From: Pseudomonas saponiphila
Lineage (GTDB): Bacteria > Pseudomonadota > Gammaproteobacteria > Pseudomonadales > Pseudomonadaceae
DNA length: 64,000 nt
Reading direction: 5' to 3'
Assembly: GCF_900105185.1 (NCBI RefSeq)
Contig: NZ_FNTJ01000001.1
Coordinates: 1,127,501 to 1,191,500, forward strand
In this document: one piece after another, positions 29,717-40,868 of the stretch
Layout of the letters: each line of letters opens with the position of its first letter
Position numbering within the stretch: the stretch's first letter is position 1
The notes under the pieces: model-generated
Told to the model about the DNA's origin: nothing
Databases searched by the model: none
The model's input: the letters and a program-made list of their open reading frames with translations, nothing else
Program-made: the position numbers and the translations under genes

Positions 29717-30622
29717 CTAAGGATTCTCATGTGCCATCGGAGTTTTGCTCCATCGACTCCATGTCGCTTCCCATCCTCTGTCGTGGCTTACTTCTGGTAT
29801 ATGAACGCTCTGGGAGAGGGGCGAATCAAGCGCCTCTTGGTACTTATCAGCTAAATTACCCGGAATGATCAAGTCAGCGTCTCCGATGAAATGACGCTGG
29901 GGTAATAAGGCGAGTCGATTGCGGTAGTCCAGCGGCTCCAATGATCCGTCGAGTGGCGACAGCCCTTTCATCGCGGCCCACATACGTGGACTGAGATTGC
30001 CGGCTATGGTTTGCACTTGGGTAACATCGTTGCGCTGCACCGCTAACAATAATGCGAGAGTAGCGCCCCCAGAATACCCCACTAGCTCGAACTCACTGTT
30101 GCCATATCGCTGTTTTAATTGGTCCAGCGCCTGATTGAGACGGTCGAGTACTTCCTGAGAAAATCGTCGATGGGTCCAGAGTGTTGTTTGACACGCTGTG
30201 ACCATGACGAACTGACAGGGGCGTGCGAGGTACACGTTCGGCGTCGGATCGTCGACCGCCAGCCGTGGCACTAACAGATTGTGCGGGCTCGGATCCAGGC
30301 TGGGTTGAGTGGTCGTCGCCCAGGAATGCCCATCGCCTTCCAGATAGATACGCAGGCGAGTTGTTTTTTCTGCACTACGCGGCACAAGGATGAAGAGTGG
30401 GAAGGCGTGTCCCGGCAGGACCTCCCATTGTCGATCGTGTTCTTGAGCCAGTCGTTGCAGCGCCTCGCGTGGCGATTGGCAGGCCATGAGAAGTACGCTG
30501 ACAACCACCCAGCAGGCTTTATGAAGGCGGGCCAATGTCCGACGGCAGGGAGAGCCTTTACTCATCATCTGTCGTAATACGCCATTGGCAATGGCGGCAT
30601 CGGCAAGTTGTTTATCCGTCAT
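29717..30622 (-). CDS. Putative lipoprotein alpha/beta hydrolase
   Basis: 301-aa product with an alpha/beta-hydrolase nucleophile elbow, G-Y-S-G-G (LVGYSGGATLALLLA), a likely Asp in the following GDADLI segment, and a late His (VSHDRGW). Near the N-terminus WVVVSVLLMACQSP looks like a lipobox with Cys48, which suggests a true start at one of the two adjacent internal Met codons (19/20) rather than the first ATG. Substrate unknown. It is bounded by AT-rich DNA on both sides and has no operon partner. Confidence 0.7.
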   Translation of the reverse strand: MTDKQLADAAIANGVLRQMMSKGSPCRRTLARLHKACWVVVSVLLMACQSPREALQRLAQEHDRQWEVLPGHAFPLFILVPRSAEKTTRLRIYLEGDGHSWATTTQPSLDPSPHNLLVPRLAVDDPTPNVYLARPCQFVMVTACQTTLWTHRRFSQEVLDRLNQALDQLKQRYGNSEFELVGYSGGATLALLLAVQRNDVTQVQTIAGNLSPRMWAAMKGLSPLDGSLEPLDYRNRLALLPQRHFIGDADLIIPGNLADKYQEALDSPLSQSVHIPEVSHDRGWEATWSRWSKTPMAHENP

Positions 30623-30814
30623 GGTGTTTTCTATGGTCCTGGATGTTTTTTTTGTCTAGAGGCCATTATTTAACGGCTGAAATTTTTTAGTCGATAATGG
30701 AGCCGGGATGATCTCTCAGTGGACTGCCCCCCGGTGCCGTAGACATCTCCAGTCCATGTCTCACGTTAGTTAGTCTTGGTTGAAATGGACGAGTAAGTTC
30801 TGGCCCGTTAATAA

Positions 30815-30847
30815 GGCTCCTGATCGCAAGATCAGGGGCCATTTTGT
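30815..30847 (+). terminator. Orphan rho-independent terminator upstream of the MetAP-like gene
   Basis: An 11-bp stem, GGCTCCTGATC/GATCAGGGGCC, with a GCAA loop, is followed by ATTTTGTT. Nothing annotated on the + strand precedes it for 4 kb (nearest + feature is the GST fragment), so it either ends an unannotated small RNA starting within about 30650-30810 or acts as a leader attenuator for the gene 50 bp downstream. Confidence 0.65.
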
Positions 30848-30897
30848 TAAGGGAATTAGGCGGCCCAATGAGGCCGTCATCGTATAGGGATGTTGAG

Positions 30898-31782
30898 ATG
30901 AGTGTGTTTGGTAAGTTGCTGCGAACCCTGGGCCTGTCGGCAGAAGCGCCTGAACTGCCGAGCGAGACGGCGCAGCCATTGTCGCGTTTTGATCGTTTTG
31001 CCGCGGACAATCGCGAAGCTTTTGCGCTGATCGGCGCCTTGCCGGAGCAGGAGATTGTGGCTGAAGAGCGGCGCCTTGCTGCCGAGGTGACGGACATTCT
31101 GCTGTCGCTCAAGCCGCTCATGGTGGAAGGAGTGTCGCGCCTGGAGATTCAGGAACATGTGCTGCAGCAGCTTGATAGCCGGCAGTTACTGCCGGCGCTG
31201 GTGGGCTACAAGGGATACCCCGCAGCCGTTCCTGTCTCGGTGAATGCGGAGCTGATCAGTTGCCTGCCTTCGGAGAAACTCTTGCCGGCCAGTGCGTTGG
31301 TCAAGGTCGAGGTCGTGGTGTCATCGCGCAAGGGGTATGGGGCGCAGTCCTGGACCTTTGCCACGCCCGACGCCAGCACAGAACAACTGCGTTTGCTGAG
31401 CGCTGCCAAGGACGCTCTGGAGCAGGGCTTGCGACAGATGCGCGGTGGTGAGTCGCTGGGGGCCATCGGCAGCGCGATCCAGGAGGTACTGGACGCCCAG
31501 GGCTTCAGTGCAGTGGTTGAATACTGCGGTTATGGCATGGGCAGGCAGCGGATCCAGGCGCCTCAGGTATTGGGGTACCGTGTTGCGGGACGTTCCGAAC
31601 CCATGGTGGCCGGCCAGGTATTGAATGTTCAGGTGTTGGCCAAGGCCGGAAACCCACATGTCCGGGTGATGCCCAATGGCTGGAATGTGGTCGCTCACGA
31701 TCGGTGCGACGCAGTGGTGGTCAGTGCCATGGCCCGAGTGACGGAAGAGGGGGTTGAGCGTCTCAGCCGGTTTGTCGACTGA
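30898..31782 (+). CDS. Methionine-aminopeptidase-fold pseudoenzyme (M24 family, metal ligands lost)
   Basis: 294-aa protein starting MSVFGKLLRTLGL (ATG 30898 behind AGGGA). Residues about 40-290 align throughout with type I MetAP: LVGYKGYPAAVPVSVN against the CLGYHGYPKSVCISIN of E. coli, then EYCGYGMGRQ against EYCGHGIGRG, PQVLGY, and GWNVVAHDR. All five metal ligands are replaced by my alignment: D97 to Glu, D108 to Ala/Gln, H171 to Tyr, E204 to Gln, E235 to Ser; the active-site H79 and H178 are also gone. It is therefore very unlikely to be an aminopeptidase. The 50-residue N-terminal extension is not part of the peptidase fold. Confidence 0.8.
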   Translation: MSVFGKLLRTLGLSAEAPELPSETAQPLSRFDRFAADNREAFALIGALPEQEIVAEERRLAAEVTDILLSLKPLMVEGVSRLEIQEHVLQQLDSRQLLPALVGYKGYPAAVPVSVNAELISCLPSEKLLPASALVKVEVVVSSRKGYGAQSWTFATPDASTEQLRLLSAAKDALEQGLRQMRGGESLGAIGSAIQEVLDAQGFSAVVEYCGYGMGRQRIQAPQVLGYRVAGRSEPMVAGQVLNVQVLAKAGNPHVRVMPNGWNVVAHDRCDAVVVSAMARVTEEGVERLSRFVD

Positions 31783-31799
31783 AGTCTTTGCGCTGCAAG

Positions 31800-31837
31800 A
31801 CAAATGGCGATCGCACCATGGGTGGGTCGCCATTTGT
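31800..31837 (+). other. Stem-loop after the MetAP-like gene
   Basis: Perfect 11-bp stem, ACAAATGGCGA/TCGCCATTTGT, around a 16-nt loop, 18 bp after the stop. No T-run follows. It may protect the 3' end or act as a weak terminator. Confidence 0.55.
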
Positions 31838-31997
31838 ATGTCCAGGTGTTGGAAAACCCGGTTTTTTCGCGCTCGCGCAATACCGGGAAAGACATTGCCC
31901 CGTCCAGCCTCCGGGGCGCCGTGTACCTTTGAAGTCGCCACTACTGTTTTGTCCTTGCAGCGAATTATCGCTGAGTGGCATTGATCGGATTGTATTG

Positions 31998-32015
31998 GGT
32001 TGTCGGTTGACAACC
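31998..32015. promoter_or_regulatory. Perfect palindrome, likely operator of the HicA-like/HTH pair
   Basis: GGTTGTC GGTT GACAACC is a 7-4-7 perfect inverted repeat 30 bp before the first gene of the pair. It contains a consensus -35 box TTGACA (32007-32012). The HTH protein encoded by the second gene is the obvious candidate to bind here and autoregulate, which is inference. Confidence 0.6.
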
Positions 32016-32045
32016 TTATGTTCCTGACGATACTGGAGGCTACGG

Positions 32046-32324
32046 ATGGCTCGTGCAATTCATCCCAAGAAGGACATTGAAATGGCCCTGCGCTACGCCG
32101 AATGGCAGGGCTGGCGTATCGAGGTTGGCGGTGGTCATGCCTGGGGCCGGATCTACTGCCCGTACAACAACGAAGTGTGTCGCTGTGGCGAGTTCTGCAT
32201 CACCAGTGTCTGGCGTACGCCGAAGAACCCGACCCAGCACGCCCGGGCGCTATGCCGGGTGATCGACAACTGCACCGTGAACCAGCTGCGTGGGGCCAAG
32301 GCACCGGCAGCCCGTCAGGAGTAA
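32046..32324 (+). CDS. Small HicA-like cysteine-rich protein, putative toxin
   Basis: 92-aa basic protein. The N-terminal helix (KKDIEMALRYAEWQGW) and following strand RIEVGGGHAWGRIYCP resemble the alpha-beta-beta start of HicA mRNA interferases, with His31 in the place of the catalytic GSH histidine. Unlike HicA it then has a cysteine-rich stretch (C-P-Y...CRCGEFC) and a last helix with two more Cys. RBS CTGGAGG precedes ATG 32046. It is followed after 5 bp by a gene for a helix-turn-helix protein, the standard toxin-antitoxin order. Resemblance to HicA is by pattern only. Confidence 0.65.
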   Translation: MARAIHPKKDIEMALRYAEWQGWRIEVGGGHAWGRIYCPYNNEVCRCGEFCITSVWRTPKNPTQHARALCRVIDNCTVNQLRGAKAPAARQE

Positions 32325-32329
32325 GCACC

Positions 32330-32851
32330 ATGGAATACCTGTTCACCCTCAACTACCTGCTGCCGCTTGAGGGCTGTGATCCGCTGCAACTGGTGGAGCG
32401 CCTCGGCGCGGCGGGCTGCACCGACGTCCTGGTCGGCACCGGCCTGGCCGGGCGCCTGGCCCTGGAGTTCAGCCGCGAGGCCGAGAGCGCCGAGGCGGCG
32501 CTGCTCAGTGCCTTGGGGGATATCAAGCACATCATTCCCGAGGCGCGGCTGGTGGAGGCCAGTCCGGATTTCGTCGGCCTCAGCGAGATCGCCGAGATCG
32601 TCGGCGTGTCACGGCAGAACATGCGCAAGCTGATGCTCGGTCACGCCGATAGTTTTCCCCTGGCGATCCATGAGGGCAGCACCTCGTTGTGGCATCTGGC
32701 GGAGGTCCTGAGCTGGCTGGACAGCAAGGGCGGCTACCCTCTCAAGCACCCGGTGATCGAGGTAGCGCGGGTGGCGCAGCAGGTGAATGCCGCCAAGGAG
32801 TCCAAGCGCATCGGCCCCCTCAGCGGTGAGCTGGTGGCCCTGCTGGGCTGA
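32330..32851 (+). CDS. HTH DNA-binding protein, putative antitoxin/repressor of the upstream gene
   Basis: 173-aa protein. Residues 1-78 look like a small alpha/beta domain (FTLNYLLPLEGCDPLQLVERLGAAGC, then GRLALEFSREAESAEAALLSAL), comparable in pattern to the N-terminal part of HicB-type antitoxins. A helix-turn-helix follows at about 81-103 (FVGLSEIAEIVGVSRQNMRKLM), close to the AlpA/MerR type, with a wing including TSLWHLAEVLSWL. The gene begins 5 bp after its partner and GGAG of the upstream 3' end serves as ribosome site. Autoregulation at the palindrome upstream is expected. Confidence 0.7.
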   Translation: MEYLFTLNYLLPLEGCDPLQLVERLGAAGCTDVLVGTGLAGRLALEFSREAESAEAALLSALGDIKHIIPEARLVEASPDFVGLSEIAEIVGVSRQNMRKLMLGHADSFPLAIHEGSTSLWHLAEVLSWLDSKGGYPLKHPVIEVARVAQQVNAAKESKRIGPLSGELVALLG

Positions 32852-32862
32852 CGGGGCAGGGC

Positions 32863-33567
32863 TTAGCGCCGGGCCACGTCGGAGAAGTAGAACTTGTCCA
32901 GGGTGTGCCGTGATTCGGTGTACTCGAACTGCCGCCCGTCCTGGAGAAAGGTCTGGTTGCTCACCACGATCACATGGCTCTGGCCGTCCAGGTCGAGCAG
33001 TTGCTGGTCGTCCTTGCTCCGTGGGCTGGCCTCGATGGTGCGCTGGGCATAGCTGATGTTCAGTTGCAGGGTCTGTTCGATGTAGGCGTAGATCGAATGC
33101 TCGGCAATCTGCCGGTCCAGCCCCGGAATCAGCTCGGCGACAAAATGGTTGATGTCGAGAATCACCCGCTTGCCGTCTATTCGTCGCACGCGTTTGATCC
33201 GTGTGATCAGGCTGCCTTCTTCCGCCTGCAGATGGTTGCGCAGCGCGCCTTGCAGGGGGAACTGGCTGAACTCCACCACCTCGGTGCTGACGTCATCCCC
33301 CAGGCGCGGATAGGTTTCCTGGAAGCTGACGATGCCGCCCAGCTGGAACTCGATGGGATTGGGCGAGAGCACGAAGGTGCCCTTGCCATGGATCTTCTGC
33401 GCGAAACCGCGCTCCTGCAGCAATTCGATGGCCTTGCGCACGGTGCCACGGCTGGCTTGGTAGCTGTCCATCAGTTCGCTTTCCGAAGGCAGGCGGGCGC
33501 CGCGCTCCAGGCGTTCGGTGGTGATGCTGGCAAGCAGATCACTGTAGATCTGGTTGTATTTGCTCAT
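32863..33567 (-). CDS. treR: Trehalose operon repressor TreR (GntR family)
   Basis: 234-aa regulator. The N-terminal GntR winged helix (YNQIYSDLLASITTERLERGARLPSESELMDSYQASRGTVRKAIELLQERGFAQK) is followed by a UTRA ligand domain (about 75-230). It is divergent from treP across about 230 bp that carry paired 16-bp palindromes. Ligand is probably trehalose-6-phosphate, by family. Its 3' end lies 11 bp from the HTH gene in convergent orientation. Confidence 0.92.
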   Translation of the reverse strand: MSKYNQIYSDLLASITTERLERGARLPSESELMDSYQASRGTVRKAIELLQERGFAQKIHGKGTFVLSPNPIEFQLGGIVSFQETYPRLGDDVSTEVVEFSQFPLQGALRNHLQAEEGSLITRIKRVRRIDGKRVILDINHFVAELIPGLDRQIAEHSIYAYIEQTLQLNISYAQRTIEASPRSKDDQQLLDLDGQSHVIVVSNQTFLQDGRQFEYTESRHTLDKFYFSDVARR

Positions 33568-33701
33568 GGGATGGCTCTGTGCCGGACTGTGCTCAAGGCA
33601 GGCACCTTAAGGGCTGGACGGGGCATTTGTCCATGCGCCCGGATCAGGCTTCCCCAGGCGGAAACAGCCCGGCGCAGGGCGCTGGCGGAAGAAAATTCCA
33701 A

Positions 33702-33743
33702 ACTCGTCTGTACGAGTTGTTGATTTAACTCGTACAGACGAGT
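33702..33743. promoter_or_regulatory. Double TreR operator
   Basis: Two 16-bp palindromes, ACTCGTCTGTACGAGT (33702-33717) and ACTCGTACAGACGAGT (33728-33743), are separated by 10 bp. Each has ACTCGT/ACGAGT arms, and the two are exact reverse complements of one another, making a large inverted repeat. It is 55 bp before treP and so within reach of both divergent promoters. Confidence 0.82.
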
Positions 33744-33797
33744 AATTTGCCCCTCGGCGTGCTGCCAATAACAAAAATCTCAGGTGGAAGAACAAGC

Positions 33798-35240
33798 ATG
33801 AGCCACGACTATTCAACGATCGCCAGCGAGTTGCTGCACAGCCTCGGTGGTGCCGACAACCTCGAACAGGCGGCCCACTGCGTGACCCGCCTGCGCCTGG
33901 CCCTCAAGGACCCGAGCCTGGTCGACAGCGCCACCCTCAACCAGATCGACCTGGTCAAGGGCTCGTTCTTCACCGGTGGCTTGTTTCAGGTGGTGATCGG
34001 TCCCGGCGAGGTGGAAAAGGTCTATGCGGCGTTGCGCCAGCAGACCGGTCTGGCGGCCTCGACCATTGCCGATGTGAAGGACAAGGGCGCCCAGAAGACC
34101 CACGCCATGCAGCGTCTGGTGCGGGTGTTCTCCGATGTGTTCATGCCGATCCTGCCGGCGCTGATCATCGCCGGCCTGCTGATGGGGGTGAACAACCTGC
34201 TTGGGGCCAAGGGCATGTTCATCGAAGGCAAGACCCTGCTTGAGGCCTACCCGGGTCTCGACGGGCTCTGGAGCCTGATCAACCTGATGGCCAACACTTC
34301 CTTCGTGTTCCTCCCGGCCCTGGTGGGCTGGTCGGCGGCCAAGCGCTTTGGCGGCAGCGAGATCCTCGGCATCGTCCTGGGCCTGATGCTGGTCCACCCC
34401 GACCTGCTCAACGCCTGGAACTACGGCAAGGCGGTGGCCGGACTGGATGGCCAGAGCCTGCCGTACTTCGACATCTTCGGTCTGTTCCGAATCGAGAAGG
34501 TCGGCTACCAGGGGCAGATCCTGCCGATCCTGCTGGCGGCCTATGTGATGAGCGTGATCGAAAAATGGCTGCGGGCCCGAGTGCCCAACGCCATCACCCT
34601 GCTGGTGGTGCCCATCACCACCATCGTGGTCACCGGCGTGCTGGCCCTGGCGATCATCGGTCCGGTGACCCGGCACCTGGGAATCCTCATCACCGAAGGC
34701 GTGGTCACCCTGTTCGAGCTGGCGCCCATGCTCGGCGGCGCGATCTTCGGCCTGCTCTATGCGCCGCTGGTGATCACCGGCATGCACCACATGTTCCTGG
34801 CGGTCGACCTGCAACTGATTGCCACCCAGGGCGGCACCTTCATCTGGCCGATGATCGTCATGTCCAACCTGGCCCAGGGCAGCGCGGCCCTGGCGGTGTT
34901 CACCATGAGCCGCAACGCCCGTGACCGCAGCATGGCCTCGACCTCGGCGATTTCCGCCTACTTCGGCATCACCGAACCGGCGATGTTCGGGGTCAACCTG
35001 CGCTACAAGTTTCCCTTCTATGCCGCGCTGATCGGCTCGGCCCTGGGCAGCGTGTTCCTGTCGCTGAACAAGGTCCAGGCCTCGGCCATCGGCGTCGGCG
35101 GGCTGCCGGGGTTCATCTCGATCATTCCCCAGTACATCCCGATGTTTGTCATCGGCATGGTCATCGCCCTGGTGGTGCCTTTTGTCCTCACCTGCGGCCT
35201 GAGCCTGAAGATCATCCGCCCCGGCTACCGAGTGGCCTGA
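33798..35240 (+). CDS. treP: Trehalose-specific PTS enzyme IIBC
   Basis: 480-aa membrane permease that imports trehalose as trehalose-6-phosphate. The N-terminal IIB domain has its phosphorylated Cys28 in AAHCVTRLR. The IIC domain (about 100-475) has around ten hydrophobic segments and the sugar-binding GITEPAMFGVN loop. No IIA domain is fused, so phosphate must come from a separate IIA; the IIA-HPr-EI fusion downstream supplies it. ATG 33798 gives the canonical N-terminus. TreR sites lie directly upstream. Confidence 0.95.
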   Translation: MSHDYSTIASELLHSLGGADNLEQAAHCVTRLRLALKDPSLVDSATLNQIDLVKGSFFTGGLFQVVIGPGEVEKVYAALRQQTGLAASTIADVKDKGAQKTHAMQRLVRVFSDVFMPILPALIIAGLLMGVNNLLGAKGMFIEGKTLLEAYPGLDGLWSLINLMANTSFVFLPALVGWSAAKRFGGSEILGIVLGLMLVHPDLLNAWNYGKAVAGLDGQSLPYFDIFGLFRIEKVGYQGQILPILLAAYVMSVIEKWLRARVPNAITLLVVPITTIVVTGVLALAIIGPVTRHLGILITEGVVTLFELAPMLGGAIFGLLYAPLVITGMHHMFLAVDLQLIATQGGTFIWPMIVMSNLAQGSAALAVFTMSRNARDRSMASTSAISAYFGITEPAMFGVNLRYKFPFYAALIGSALGSVFLSLNKVQASAIGVGGLPGFISIIPQYIPMFVIGMVIALVVPFVLTCGLSLKIIRPGYRVA

Positions 35241-35300
35241 CCGGGCCTGCATGCGCCGGCTCGCCGGCGAACGCCCTCGCACTTTCCAAAGGATTCCCCC

Positions 35301-38277
<2,977 letters not shown>

Positions 38278-38337
38278 GCGATGCTGTCGGGGCTCGCGCT
38301 CCATCGGCACTTCAAGGAATCAACAGCAGGTGACGTC

Positions 38338-40866
38338 ATGGCCATAACCCAACCCTTGCAATTGCTCGCGCCCCTGTCCGGGGTGCTGCTGCCCCTGGAG
38401 CAGGTTCCGGACCCGGTGTTTTCCAGCCGGGTGATCGGTGACGGGCTGTGCATCGACCCGACTTCCCAGACCCTCTGCGCACCGCTGTCCGGGGTGGTCA
38501 GCAACCTGCAGCGCAGCGGCCACGCGCTGAGCATCACCGGCGAACAGGGCCAGCAGGTGCTGATGCACATCGGGCTGGACACGGTGAACCTGGCAGGCAA
38601 GGGCTTCACCTGCCTGATCGAGGAGGGGCAGCAGGTCACGGCCGGCCAGCCGCTGATCGAGTTCGACGCCGACTACCTGGCCCTGCATGCCCGCAGCCTG
38701 CTGACCCTGATGCTGGTGGTCAGTGGCGAGGCGGTGACCGGGCTGGTCAGCGACCGCCTGCTGGTGGTAACAGGGCAGCCGGTGTTGCGGCTCGATCCTG
38801 CCGCCGCAGCCGCGCAAACCTCGGAGGCCGCAGGGCAGGCGCTGTTTTCCCAACCGCTGATCCTCGGCAACCCCCAGGGCCTGCATGCGCGCCCGGCGGC
38901 GCTGCTGGCCCAGGCCGCCAAGTGCTTTGCCGCGAACATCTGCCTGCATCGGCGCGAGGACTCGGCCAATGCCAAGTCCCTGGTGTCGATCATGGCGTTG
39001 CAGACCGTGCAGGGCGATGCCTTGCAGGTCAGCGCCGTGGGCGCGGATGCCGAGCAGGCGATCCAGGCGCTGGTGGAGCTGCTGGCGTCCGGTTGTGGCG
39101 AAAAGATCAGCGCCGCGGCAAGCCCCGAGCCGCGGGTCGCGATGGAGGAACCCCTGGATCCGCTGTGGCGAGGCGTTTGCGCGTCTCCGGGTTCGGCATT
39201 CGGTCAGGTGCTGCAGGTAGCCGAGCAGCGCCTGCAGATACGCGAAGCGGCAACCAGCCCGCAGCAGGAGCGCGAGTCTCTGCAACAGGCCCTGGGCCAG
39301 GCCCGGGAGGCTCTACAGCTGCTGCGGGACAGCGCCAGCGGTGACGCGCAGCAGGAGATCTTCCGGGCTCATCAGGAGCTGCTCGACGACCCGAGCCTGC
39401 TGGAACAGGCCCACGCCCTGATCGCCACTGGCAAGAGCGCGGCTTTTGCCTGGAACAGCGCCATCGAAGTCACCGCCGAGTTGTTCAAGGGCCTGGGCAG
39501 CAGCCTGCTGGCCGAGCGCGCGGTGGATCTGGCGGATGTTGGCCAGCGGGTGCTCAAGCTGCTGCTCGGGGTGCAGGAGCAAGCCCTGAACCTGCCGGAT
39601 CAGGCGATCCTGATTGCCGAGCAACTGACCCCGTCGCAGACCGCGAGCCTGGATACGGCCAAGGTGCTGGGTTTTGTCACCGTTGGCGGCGGCGCCACCA
39701 GCCATGTGGCGATTCTGGCCCGGGCCCTGGGGCTGCCGGCGATCTGCGGCCTGTCACCTCGGGTGCTATCGCTGGCCAATGGCACCCGGGTCCTGCTGGA
39801 TGCCGATCGCGGCGAACTGCATACGGACCCGGACCCACAGCGGGTGCAGCAACTGCAGGCCCTGCGTCAGCAGCAACGCCAGCGCCAGCAGCAGGACCTG
39901 GCCCAGGCTGCGCATCCGGCGGTGACCCGTGACGGTCATCACCTGGAGGTGACGGCCAACATTGCCTCCCTGGCGGAGGCCGAGCAGGCCATGAGCCTGG
40001 GTGGCGAAGGCGTCGGCCTGTTGCGTTCGGAGTTCCTCTACCAGGACCGCAGCCAGGCCCCGAGCCCCGAGGAACAGGCCGCAACCTATCGGGCCATCGC
40101 CCAGGCCCTGGGGCCGACGCGCAATCTGGTGGTGCGGACCCTGGACGTGGGTGGCGACAAGCCCCTGGCCTATGTGCCCATGGACCGCGAAGCCAACCCC
40201 TTTCTCGGCCTGCGCGGCATCCGCCTGTGCCTGGCGCGTCCCGAACTACTGCGCGAGCAGTTCCGGGCGATGCTCGCCTGCGCCGGGCAGACCCGCCTGC
40301 ACATCATGCTGCCGATGGTCAGCCAGCTGGCGGAGCTGCGTCAGGCGCGCCAATTGCTCGATGACGAGGTCCAGGCCCTGGGCCTCGCGGAGCGGCCCAA
40401 GCTGGGGATCATGATCGAAGTGCCTTCGGCGGCCTTGATGGCGGATCGTTTTGCCCAGGAGGTGGATTTCTTCTCCATCGGCACCAACGACCTGACTCAG
40501 TACACCCTGGCCATGGACCGCGATCATCCGCGTCTGGCCGGCCAGGCCGACAGCTTTCACCCGGCGGTGCTGCGCCTGATCGCCCGCACGGTGCAGGCCG
40601 CCCACGCCCACGGCAAGTGGGTCGGCGTTTGCGGTGCGCTGGCTTCCGAGCCCCTGGCGGTGCCGCTGTTGCTGGGTCTGGGGGTGGATGAACTGTCGGT
40701 GAGCGTGCCGTTGATCCCGGCCATCAAGGCCCGGGTGCGGGAGCTGGACCTGAACCAGTGCCAGGCCCTGGCCGCCCGGATCATCGATCTGGAAGATGCC
40801 GCTCAGGTGCGTGAATGCCTGCAACGGCAGCCCATCGCCGCCGACTCACTGGTTCTGGAGAACTGA
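38338..40866 (+). CDS. PTS fusion protein IIA(Glc)-HPr-EI
   Basis: 842-aa cytosolic phosphotransferase carrying three PTS steps. IIA (1-150) has active H77 in VLMHIGLDTV; HPr (about 170-250) has H183 in GLHARPAALL; Enzyme I (from about 285) has H456 in GGATSHVAILARALG, the metal/PEP site and the C-terminal GVCGALASEP cysteine motif. It can thus take phosphate from PEP to IIA and on to the TreP IIB Cys28. It is in the treP-treC-porin order and 2 bp before the EIIB-like gene. The fusion order is the same as in NagF/FruB-type proteins of Pseudomonas. Confidence 0.93.
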   Translation: MAITQPLQLLAPLSGVLLPLEQVPDPVFSSRVIGDGLCIDPTSQTLCAPLSGVVSNLQRSGHALSITGEQGQQVLMHIGLDTVNLAGKGFTCLIEEGQQVTAGQPLIEFDADYLALHARSLLTLMLVVSGEAVTGLVSDRLLVVTGQPVLRLDPAAAAAQTSEAAGQALFSQPLILGNPQGLHARPAALLAQAAKCFAANICLHRREDSANAKSLVSIMALQTVQGDALQVSAVGADAEQAIQALVELLASGCGEKISAAASPEPRVAMEEPLDPLWRGVCASPGSAFGQVLQVAEQRLQIREAATSPQQERESLQQALGQAREALQLLRDSASGDAQQEIFRAHQELLDDPSLLEQAHALIATGKSAAFAWNSAIEVTAELFKGLGSSLLAERAVDLADVGQRVLKLLLGVQEQALNLPDQAILIAEQLTPSQTASLDTAKVLGFVTVGGGATSHVAILARALGLPAICGLSPRVLSLANGTRVLLDADRGELHTDPDPQRVQQLQALRQQQRQRQQQDLAQAAHPAVTRDGHHLEVTANIASLAEAEQAMSLGGEGVGLLRSEFLYQDRSQAPSPEEQAATYRAIAQALGPTRNLVVRTLDVGGDKPLAYVPMDREANPFLGLRGIRLCLARPELLREQFRAMLACAGQTRLHIMLPMVSQLAELRQARQLLDDEVQALGLAERPKLGIMIEVPSAALMADRFAQEVDFFSIGTNDLTQYTLAMDRDHPRLAGQADSFHPAVLRLIARTVQAAHAHGKWVGVCGALASEPLAVPLLLGLGVDELSVSVPLIPAIKARVRELDLNQCQALAARIIDLEDAAQVRECLQRQPIAADSLVLEN

Positions 40867-40868
40867 AG

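Noticed and set aside
32007..32034. TTGACA with GATACT 16 bp downstream as the promoter of the HicA-like gene
   Set aside because: The -10 match is only moderate and would leave almost no leader before the ribosome site, so only the palindrome and -35 overlap are reported.
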